5,591 bases of DNA from Bacteroidales bacterium. Its GTDB lineage: Bacteria; Bacteroidota; Bacteroidia; Bacteroidales; SMBSF77. Location of the stretch: contig JAIOTT010000469.1 in assembly GCA_021106655.1 (NCBI GenBank), positions 1-5,591 on the forward strand. The letters run 5' to 3'. The notes beneath the pieces are model-generated. The model had not been told where the DNA came from, searched no databases, and saw only the letters and a list, made by a program, of their open reading frames with translations. The translations under genes and the position numbers were made by a program. Positions 1 through 5,591 of this stretch are shown here, piece by piece (position 1 is the first letter of the stretch; the number at the start of each line of letters is the position of its first letter).

Positions 1-2841
1 ATTTATTGTTGGGAGCACAACCAACATATTATTGGAATTGTAGTGGCCAGAATAGATTTGGATAGATCGCTATATAAGTTGCTGAATAACAGAGTTGGCT
101 TAGGTGAAACAGGCGAAACTCTTATTGTGAACGAAGATGTGCTGGTCTTAAGTCAACTCCGGTGGTATGATAATGCACCCCTGAACCTTCATATTTCTGC
201 CGAACCTGCCATAAATGCTGCTAATGGAAAAACGGGCTTAACGATTTCTGCAGATTATCGTGGTGAAGTTGTTTTAGCTGCCTATACTTATATTCCTAAA
301 ACAGCCTGGGGTTTTGTTTGTAAACAGGATTTGTATGAATTGAATGCACCTATCCGTGACTTAATTAGAAACTTTGCCATTCTGTTTATTATTTCTGTCT
401 TAGTAGTTGTTCTGAGTGTCTTTTGGGTCATAAAAAGAATTTTAAGGCCTATTGTTAATATGAATATTGCCGCCAAAAAGATCAAAAACGGCGACTACAC
501 AACCAGAGTCGCTGTATGTTCCAGAGATGAATTTGCTACTCTGGCAAATTCCATCAATGAAATGACAGCGTCAACCGAATCGCGTATTATTACCCAAAAA
601 GGTGTTGCAGATATTTCAGAAACAATGATAGGCCAATCGTCTATGCAAGAATTTGGATCCGAACTACTCAAAGAATTAATGGGAATTACAGGAGCTCATA
701 TGAGTGCATTTTACATTCTGAATGAAGTAAGCTCGGAATATGAGCCTTTTGCATCTGTCGGTGCTAACGAAGAATTATTAAAACCTTTTAATGTTCAGAA
801 CCCCGAAGGAGAAATTGGTAATGCACTTTCCAAGAAAAGTATTTACTATCTCCGCAATATTCCTGAAGATACCATTTTTAAATATAAAACCTTTGCAGGA
901 GATGCAATACCCAGGGAAATAATTACTATTCCTGTATTGGCTAATAACATCGTGGTAGCACTTATTTCGCTGGTAAATATTCAAAAGTTCAGCGAAGAAT
1001 GTTATGATATCCTCAAACAATCCTGGGCAGCAATAAATACATCTTACTCAAATCTTATGGCCAGTGAGAGAACCAGGGTTTTTGCAGAGAGTTTAACAAG
1101 ATCCAATCAACAACTCGAAGCTCAAAAGGAAGAACTACAGGATCAGTCTGAAGAGCTTCAAGATCAGGCTGATGAATTGCAACAGACTTCAGAAGAGTTA
1201 CAGGAACAAAACCTTGAACTCGAAGCTCAAAGAAATCATGTTGAAGCAGCCAATAAACTGAAAAGCGAATTTCTGTCGAATATGAGTCACGAATTACGTA
1301 CACCACTGAATTCTATTATGGCACTCTCGCGTGTATTAACTATGCAGGCTAAAGACAAGCTCAATGATGAAGAAAATAATTACCTTGAAATTATTGAACG
1401 GAATGGTAAAAATCTTCTGACATTGATTAATGATATTCTCGACCTGTCGAAAATTGAAGCCGGGAGAATGGATGTTTTACCGGAATTTATTTCAATAGGT
1501 TCTCTGTTGCAAATTATTAAAGAGAATATGACAACTTTATCTGAAGAGCGAGATTTGAATTTGACATTAAGTATTCCTGATAATTTGCCACAAGTAGAGA
1601 CTGATGAATCAAAGCTACAACAGATATTAACAAATATTATTGGAAATGCAGTGAAATTTACAGAGAAAGGAAGTGTGGATATTTCGGTGAAACATGATCA
1701 GGAAAACATATTCATTGAAGTGAAAGATACAGGTATTGGTATTTCAAAAGAAATGCTTCCAAATATTTTTGATGAATTCAGGCAAGCAGATGGTACCTCT
1801 TCCCGCCAATTTGGAGGTACAGGCCTTGGACTTGCTATTGCCAATAAAATGACAGAAATACTAGGTGGTAATATTAAGGTTAAAAGTAAACCAGGTGTTG
1901 GTTCTGTTTTTACCATTACTATCCCAATCAGATGGTATTCTGACAAATTAAACGATGATACAAATAGCAGTAAAATCATCAGGGTACAAAATGCAGAAAA
2001 CAAAATTCCTGATCTTCATGATGACCTGAAAATTGTAAAGGCTGTTTCAGAAACCCGAATTCTATTGGTGGAGGATAACCCGGATGCCATTATTCAGCTT
2101 CGAGCGATTTTGGAAAAAGAAGGTTATTTAATTGATGTGGCAGGTGGAGGTCAGCAAGCATTGGATTATCTTCAACATACTATTCCTGATGGAGTTATCC
2201 TTGACCTGATGATGCCGGATATTGATGGTTTTGAAGTTCTGCAAAAAATAAAAAGTAACAAAAAAACAAAAAATATAGCGGTGTTAATTCTTACAGCAAA
2301 AGACCTCAACAAAGAGGAACTTGAAAAATTATGTTCGAACAATATACAGCAACTGATCCATAAAGGTGATGTAGATATTGAAGGCTTGCTCAATAAGGTA
2401 CAACAGATGCTTGAAAATCAACCGGTTCTAAAATCACATATCGAAACCTCGAACCTGAAACCTGAAACCTCAAACCTGAAACCAAATGTGTTGATAGAGG
2501 AAGAAAATCTGGATAACATGACTACGATCAAAGCGATATTGAAAGACAAGTGTAATATCTACGAAGCAGTTGATGGCGAAGAGGGTTTAAAAACAGCGCA
2601 GTCTCAACTGCCCGATTTGATCCTTCTTGATATGGCGCTCCCGAAACTGAGTGGTGGAGAAGTTATTAAAGTGCTTAAAGAGAATAATAAAACTAAAAAC
2701 ATCCCTGTAATAGCTGTAACTGCGCAGGCAATGTCAGGAGATAATGAAAAGTTCATTAAAGCAGGTTGTGATGGGTATATCCCGAAACCTATTGATCAGG
2801 AAGCTTTGTTAGCAGAAATATGGAGGTTATTAAAAAAATAG
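1..2841 (+). CDS. Membrane hybrid histidine kinase (dCACHE-HAMP-GAF-HisKA-HATPase-REC-REC), 5' partial
   Basis: This is a sensor kinase that should detect an extracytoplasmic signal, autophosphorylate on histidine and pass phosphate to its own receivers. The frame is open from base 1 (946 visible residues, numbered from the first codon). The GTG at 43 lies inside a conserved dCACHE strand (GIVVARIDL), so it is not the start; an upstream signal or transmembrane segment is missing. Domains: distal dCACHE about 1-120, transmembrane helix about 125-145, HAMP about 146-199, GAF-like about 209-345, coiled coil 372-413, and HisKA with phospho-acceptor H430 in SHELRTP. HATPase_c has N549, D576 in DTGIGIS and the glycine loop from G605. 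Receiver 1 has E691/D692, phospho-acceptor D735, T765 and K788. Receiver 2 has D877, T907 and K929, but EEEN (833-836) in place of the usual acidic pair. No HPt or output domain is present. The family call is secure; the ligand is unknown. Confidence 0.93.
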   Translation: MYCWEHNQHIIGIVVARIDLDRSLYKLLNNRVGLGETGETLIVNEDVLVLSQLRWYDNAPLNLHISAEPAINAANGKTGLTISADYRGEVVLAAYTYIPKTAWGFVCKQDLYELNAPIRDLIRNFAILFIISVLVVVLSVFWVIKRILRPIVNMNIAAKKIKNGDYTTRVAVCSRDEFATLANSINEMTASTESRIITQKGVADISETMIGQSSMQEFGSELLKELMGITGAHMSAFYILNEVSSEYEPFASVGANEELLKPFNVQNPEGEIGNALSKKSIYYLRNIPEDTIFKYKTFAGDAIPREIITIPVLANNIVVALISLVNIQKFSEECYDILKQSWAAINTSYSNLMASERTRVFAESLTRSNQQLEAQKEELQDQSEELQDQADELQQTSEELQEQNLELEAQRNHVEAANKLKSEFLSNMSHELRTPLNSIMALSRVLTMQAKDKLNDEENNYLEIIERNGKNLLTLINDILDLSKIEAGRMDVLPEFISIGSLLQIIKENMTTLSEERDLNLTLSIPDNLPQVETDESKLQQILTNIIGNAVKFTEKGSVDISVKHDQENIFIEVKDTGIGISKEMLPNIFDEFRQADGTSSRQFGGTGLGLAIANKMTEILGGNIKVKSKPGVGSVFTITIPIRWYSDKLNDDTNSSKIIRVQNAENKIPDLHDDLKIVKAVSETRILLVEDNPDAIIQLRAILEKEGYLIDVAGGGQQALDYLQHTIPDGVILDLMMPDIDGFEVLQKIKSNKKTKNIAVLILTAKDLNKEELEKLCSNNIQQLIHKGDVDIEGLLNKVQQMLENQPVLKSHIETSNLKPETSNLKPNVLIEEENLDNMTTIKAILKDKCNIYEAVDGEEGLKTAQSQLPDLILLDMALPKLSGGEVIKVLKENNKTKNIPVIAVTAQAMSGDNEKFIKAGCDGYIPKPIDQEALLAEIWRLLKK
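1114..1239 (+). other. Six-heptad coiled-coil signalling helix in the first kinase
   Basis: Six consecutive seven-residue units, each beginning with leucine (LEAQKEE, LQDQSEE, LQDQADE, LQQTSEE, LQEQNLE, LEAQRNH), join the GAF-like domain to HisKA. The DNA therefore has a 21-bp coding period, and the first and last units share the 13-mer ctcgaagctcaaa. Regular Leu/Glu/Gln heptads of this kind are known in hybrid kinases as parallel coiled coils that carry input from a sensor to the kinase core. The segment should dimerise in the cytoplasm. Unit number could change by unequal recombination without breaking the frame. Confidence 0.85.
2443..2484 (+). repeat. In-frame 7-bp tandem repeat (six copies) encoding ETSNLKP twice
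   Basis: Six heptamers run head to tail: gaaacct, cgaacct, gaaacct, gaaacct, caaacct, gaaacca. Seven base pairs is not a multiple of three, but three copies make 21 bp, so the tract reads as two units of ETSNLKP; the two 21-bp halves match at 19 of 21 bases. It lies in the linker between the two receivers of the first kinase. The same heptamer family, degenerate, lies just before the next gene, so this looks like repeat DNA of intergenic type that has been captured in a tolerant linker. The encoded peptide is probably unstructured. Confidence 0.85.
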
Positions 2842-2883
2842 CTTCAAGTTGAAAGTTTCATGTCTCAACTTAAAAGATTAATC

Positions 2884-2911
2884 TGAAATATGAAATCTAA
2901 AACCCGAAACC
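2884..2911 (+). repeat. Degenerate 7-bp repeat abutting the second gene's start
   Basis: Four consecutive heptamers (tgaaata, tgaaatc, taaaacc, cgaaacc) end exactly at the ATG at 2912. Against tgaaacc, a rotation of the repeat in the preceding gene's linker, they match 5, 6, 6 and 6 of 7 bases. The tract takes the place where a ribosome binding site would be expected, and no Shine-Dalgarno sequence is present. An A-rich leader without Shine-Dalgarno is common in Bacteroidota, so the repeat may serve as the translation leader; that role is inference. Confidence 0.6.
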
Positions 2912-5323
2912 ATGAAGAAAATTCTCGCAATCGACGACCAAAGTGACAACCTCACAACTATCAAGGCAATTATGAAAAACTTCATCCCTGACTGTGAAGT
3001 TCTGACAGCCCTGTCGGGGAAGGAAGGAATAAAAATTGCAAGAGAAGAGCAGCCAGATACTATTCTTCTGGATATTATTATGCCCCAAATGGATGGTTAC
3101 GAAGTTTGTAAAAGACTTAAGGAAGATGAGTTAACGAAACACATTCCTGTGGTAATGATAACGGCAATAAAAACTGATACAGAAAGCCTCGTTAAAGGTC
3201 TTAATATCGGTGCTGATGCATTTTTCACAAAACCAATTGATCCTGTTGAACTCTCAGCACAAGTAAATGTAATGCTTAGAATAAAGGAAGCAGAGGATAA
3301 ATTGAGAGGTCAAAAGGAAACTTTTGAAGATGTTGTTATAAAGAAGAAAAGTGAACTGATGGAAAGCGAAGAACGTTTCCGCTTAATGTTGGAGCAATCA
3401 CCGTCTGTTATTGAATTGTATGATTTAACCGGATTGCAAATAGGGGTTAATAAGGCATACGAGGTGTTATGGGGTTTTCCAGCCAGCCATACTGTTGGGA
3501 AATTCAATGTGCTCAAAAGCAAAGAAGTTGAATCTACTGGCTTGATGGAATATGTGAAACGCGCATATGCGGGCGAGTCTGTATTAGTTCCGGAGTATAA
3601 ATTTAATCCGAAAGGCCCAACTGAAGCCAGGGGCAGAGGTAGGGTTCGTTGGTTAAACACACGCATTTATCCATTAAAAGACACAGCGGGCATTGTAACG
3701 AATATTGTAATTACACATGAGGATATAACAAAAGTAAAAGAATCTGCTAAATTGATAATGGAATCTGAAAATAAATATCGGACGATGATCGAAAGATCGA
3801 ATGATATGATTTGGACATTGGATACCAAAGGGAATTTTACTTTTTTTAATAAACAGGTTGAAGAAATTACCGGATTCCTTTTTAAAGATTGGAAAGGGAA
3901 ATCATTTGCACCTTTGATTCGGGAAAGAGATTTGCAATATATTCAGGATATATTTAAAAGATCAATTGAAGGAGAAGCAATATCCTATGAGTTAACTCTT
4001 AATATCCCTGATGGAAAGAATTTAATATTATCTGTAAATACTGCCCCTATCTTAGCCGACAACAAAATATCTGGCATAGTTAGTTTTGGCCGGAATATAA
4101 CAGCTCAAAAAGAAGCGGAACTGAAATTAATAAAAGCCCTTAAAAAAGCCACCGAATCCGACCGTTTGAAATCTGTATTTCTTGCTTCTATGTCGCACGA
4201 ACTACGCACACCACTAAATGCCATTATCGGGTTTTCAGATATTATTGATGAAGAGTTATCAACTGAAGAAATTATTGATTTCAGCAAAACCATCAATGCA
4301 AGTGGTAAACATTTGATGAGTATTATTGAAGATCTTTTCGACATTACAATGATTGAATCAGGCGAAATAAAAACAATAAAAGAGAATTTTGAATTGGGAT
4401 CTGTTTTGAGTAATGTTCATGAAATCATTAAAATAGAGCAACATAAAACAAATAAAGACAATATTGAACTAAAACTTACAATTCCACAGCAAGAAAAGAA
4501 TTTGACTATCAATACTGATCCGTCAAAACTGGAACAAATACTTATTAACCTATTGAAAAATGCACTTAAGTTTACAAATGAGGGTCATGTGCATTATGGT
4601 TATTCCTTAAAAACGAACAGTAAGCCTGGTTCTACTGAGCAAAGCAGAAGTACTGAACTGAAATTTTTCGTTAAAGATACAGGTATAGGTATACCTGATA
4701 ACAAACAAGAGTTAATTTTTGATATTTTCAGGCAGGCTGAAGACACACATACCAGGGGGTATGGAGGTACAGGGATTGGCTTGTCGATCTCTAAAAAGCT
4801 GACTGAACTTTTAGGTGGCAAGATATGGCTCGAATCGAAAAAAGGAAAAGGTAGTACTTTCTATTTTACGATTCCTTATGAAGAGTGTGAAATTACGCAT
4901 ATATCAAATGAAGTGGAGGAAGAAAAAGAAAAAGGAAAAGAAAAGAAAAGCAAGATAAAAAAGAAATCGATCTTAATTGTTGAAGATGTTGAGGCGAGTT
5001 ATGAGTTTTTGAAGATAGTACTTGAGAAATCAGGGAATAATACGATTTGGGCTAAAGATGGTGAAGAGTCTGTTAAACTTTGCAAAGAAAATACAAACAT
5101 TGACCTGGTATTAATGGACATCAACATGTCGGAAATGAATGGTTATGAGGCAACTAAAGAGATAAAAAAAATTCACCCTAATTTGCCAATCATTGCTCAA
5201 ACTGCATATGCAATTGCTGGAGACCGGGAAAAATCCCTGGCAGCCGGGTGTGATGATTATATTTCTAAACCAATAAAAAAAGAGGTGCTTATGGGGAAAA
5301 TTGTTAAGTGGTTGAGTGGTTGA
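2912..5323 (+). CDS. Soluble hybrid histidine kinase (REC-PAS-PAS-HisKA-HATPase-REC)
   Basis: This complete 803-residue signalling kinase has no signal peptide or transmembrane helix, so it is probably cytoplasmic. The N-terminal receiver (about 3-122) has D8/D9, phospho-acceptor D54, T84 and K107. A charged helix (about 123-155) leads to PAS 1 (about 155-275, ending THEDIT) and PAS 2 (about 285-400, ending GRNIT). HisKA (about 418-485) carries H429 in SHELRTP. HATPase_c has N550, D589 in DTGIGIP and the glycine loop 618-623, plus an insert of about 15 residues (567-582) before the D589 strand. A Lys/Glu-rich linker (667-686) precedes the C-terminal receiver with E691/D692, phospho-acceptor D736, T764 and K786; S740 replaces the proline usual after the acceptor loop. 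All catalytic residues are present. The start is supported by the MKKILAIDDQ receiver strand, shared with the next gene. A receiver at the N terminus suggests it accepts phosphate from another kinase, perhaps the preceding one. Its ligand and partner are unknown. Confidence 0.95.
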   Translation: MKKILAIDDQSDNLTTIKAIMKNFIPDCEVLTALSGKEGIKIAREEQPDTILLDIIMPQMDGYEVCKRLKEDELTKHIPVVMITAIKTDTESLVKGLNIGADAFFTKPIDPVELSAQVNVMLRIKEAEDKLRGQKETFEDVVIKKKSELMESEERFRLMLEQSPSVIELYDLTGLQIGVNKAYEVLWGFPASHTVGKFNVLKSKEVESTGLMEYVKRAYAGESVLVPEYKFNPKGPTEARGRGRVRWLNTRIYPLKDTAGIVTNIVITHEDITKVKESAKLIMESENKYRTMIERSNDMIWTLDTKGNFTFFNKQVEEITGFLFKDWKGKSFAPLIRERDLQYIQDIFKRSIEGEAISYELTLNIPDGKNLILSVNTAPILADNKISGIVSFGRNITAQKEAELKLIKALKKATESDRLKSVFLASMSHELRTPLNAIIGFSDIIDEELSTEEIIDFSKTINASGKHLMSIIEDLFDITMIESGEIKTIKENFELGSVLSNVHEIIKIEQHKTNKDNIELKLTIPQQEKNLTINTDPSKLEQILINLLKNALKFTNEGHVHYGYSLKTNSKPGSTEQSRSTELKFFVKDTGIGIPDNKQELIFDIFRQAEDTHTRGYGGTGIGLSISKKLTELLGGKIWLESKKGKGSTFYFTIPYEECEITHISNEVEEEKEKGKEKKSKIKKKSILIVEDVEASYEFLKIVLEKSGNNTIWAKDGEESVKLCKENTNIDLVLMDINMSEMNGYEATKEIKKIHPNLPIIAQTAYAIAGDREKSLAAGCDDYISKPIKKEVLMGKIVKWLSG
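4915..4950 (+). repeat. 36-nt uninterrupted homopurine tract encoding a charged linker
   Basis: Every base from 4915 to 4950 is A or G, and the purine-rich stretch continues with few breaks to about 4967. It encodes Glu/Lys-rich sequence (EEEKEKGKEKKSK) between the ATPase domain and the C-terminal receiver of the second kinase. It is probably a flexible hinge. The low complexity makes it prone to length change. I see no sign that it has a role as DNA. Confidence 0.7.
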
Positions 5324-5360
5324 GTAGGTCATTAGGTGGTCATTGATTATCATTAGGTTG
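5307..5360 (+). repeat. 8-bp period repeat crossing the stop codon, followed by TCATTAGG copies
   Basis: Two exact copies of agtggttg (5307-5314 and 5315-5322) are followed in the same 8-bp phase by the degenerate agtaggtc and attaggtg. The octamer tcattagg occurs at 5329 and again at 5350, with the related tcattgatta between them at 5340. The second kinase's TGA stop (5321-5323) lies at the end of copy two, so its last residues (KWLSG) are encoded by the repeat. Eight is not a multiple of three, so gain or loss of a copy would change the C-terminal end. This looks like simple-sequence DNA rather than a regulatory site. Confidence 0.65.
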
Positions 5361-5380
5361 TGTTTTTTTCTGAATGACGC

Positions 5381-5428
5381 GAAGCAAATGACATCCGAAG
5401 GATAAATAACATGAAGTAAATGACAAAT
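5381..5428 (+). repeat. 16-bp tandem repeat, three degenerate copies, upstream of the third gene
   Basis: Three consecutive 16-bp units each begin with GAAG: gaagcaaatgacatcc, gaaggataaataacat and gaagtaaatgacaaat. Units one and three share 12 of their first 13 bases (gaag-c/t-aaatgaca); the middle unit has diverged further. The related tgaatgacgc lies just before. The array ends 12 bp before the start codon of the third gene, so it forms part of its leader. It could be a neutral minisatellite or a set of protein-binding repeats; the sequence does not decide between these. Confidence 0.6.
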
Positions 5429-5432
5429 ATAT

Positions 5433-5438
5433 AAGGAG
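5433..5438 (+). promoter_or_regulatory. Shine-Dalgarno-like AAGGAG with very short spacing
   Basis: AAGGAG is a full anti-16S match but ends only 2 nt before the ATG at 5441, against a usual gap of about 5-9 nt. The ATG is well supported because the peptide MKKILAIDDQ is identical to the start of the preceding gene. The second gene has no such motif. The site may be weak despite its perfect core, or the match may be chance. Confidence 0.5.
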
Positions 5439-5440
5439 AT

Positions 5441-5591
5441 ATGAAAAAGATCCTCGCAATTGATGATCAAAGGGACAACCTCACGACTATTGAGGCAGTA
5501 ATAAATAATCATATCCAAAACTGTAAAGTTCTGACTGCCCTGTCAGGAAAAGAGGGAATTGAAATTGCAAGAAAAGAGCAACCCGATACAA
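5441..5591 (+). CDS. Receiver-domain protein, paralogue of the preceding kinase, 3' partial
   Basis: An open frame from ATG runs off the window after 50 codons and encodes the first half of a response-regulator receiver: strand MKKILAIDD with acidic-pocket residues D8/D9, helix 1, then LTALSGKEGI and the EQPDT that precedes the phospho-acceptor strand. The acceptor aspartate falls just outside the window. Against the N terminus of the preceding gene, 39 of 50 residues and 117 of 150 bases are identical by hand count, with no gaps and most base changes at third positions, which shows a duplicated gene kept under protein-level selection. By analogy the full product may be another receiver-first hybrid kinase, but a stand-alone regulator is equally compatible. 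It lies 117 bp downstream on the same strand, so co-transcription is possible. Confidence 0.88.
   Translation, partial: MKKILAIDDQRDNLTTIEAVINNHIQNCKVLTALSGKEGIEIARKEQPDT

Noticed and set aside
43..45. GTG as the start codon of the first kinase
   Set aside because: The frame is open to base 1, and the residues before the GTG (HIIGIV) continue a conserved dCACHE strand; the sensor domain and first transmembrane segment would otherwise be cut.
2846..2871. Inverted repeat aagttga/tcaactt with a 12-nt loop in the first gap, as a terminator
   Set aside because: The stem is only 7 bp and AT-rich, the loop is long, and no T-run follows; an intrinsic terminator is not supported.
3310..3666. 118-codon open frame on the minus strand
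   Set aside because: It is antisense to the PAS 1 region of the second kinase, whose + strand reading is clearly conserved; it is a shadow frame.
5354..5361. TAGGTTGT as a Bacteroidota -7 element (TAnnTTTG)
   Set aside because: Two of six fixed positions differ and no TTG lies at the expected distance upstream.
5363..5369. T7 run after the second kinase as an intrinsic terminator
   Set aside because: No GC-rich hairpin precedes it; the upstream bases are TCATTAGG-type direct repeats that do not fold.
5111..5518. 135-codon open frame on the minus strand
   Set aside because: It overlaps the C-terminal receiver of the second kinase, the gap repeats and the start of the third gene, all coding on the other strand; the peptide shows no recognisable domain.

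Overview
The window is AT-rich and tightly packed. All three genes I can support lie on the + strand and all are two-component signalling proteins. Large multi-domain hybrid kinases, a gene start without a Shine-Dalgarno sequence, and gaps filled with short degenerate tandem repeats all suggest a member of the Bacteroidota. This is an inference from style; no marker gene is present, and I cannot name a genus.

Layout. Positions 1-2841 hold the 3' part of a membrane-bound hybrid histidine kinase. In order it has the end of a dCACHE-type extracytoplasmic sensor, one transmembrane helix, HAMP, a GAF-like domain, a six-heptad coiled coil, HisKA, HATPase_c and two receivers. The frame is open to base 1, so the true start lies outside the window. 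A 70-bp gap (2842-2911) ending in degenerate 7-bp repeats leads to a complete second hybrid kinase (2912-5323, 803 aa). It appears soluble and is built REC-PAS-PAS-HisKA-HATPase_c-REC. A 117-bp gap (5324-5440) with 8-bp and 16-bp period repeats precedes a third gene at 5441. That gene runs off the window after 50 codons, and its visible part is a close paralogue of the start of the second gene (39 of 50 residues identical by hand count).

How they may work together. The first protein should sense an external ligand and autophosphorylate. The second can receive phosphate on its N-terminal receiver, add input from two PAS domains, and pass phosphate to its C-terminal receiver. No HPt domain and no DNA-binding or enzymatic output domain is visible, so the final output must lie outside the window or act by protein-protein contact. 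Shared strand and short gaps fit one transcription unit. No convincing promoter or terminator was seen.

The protein families are ordinary. The most unusual content is the short-period repeat DNA. It occupies parts of both gaps, sits in frame between the two receivers of the first kinase, and crosses the stop codon of the second. The tandem duplication of the receiver-first gene, with several charge reversals, is the other point of interest. I see no evidence of a wholly new system.
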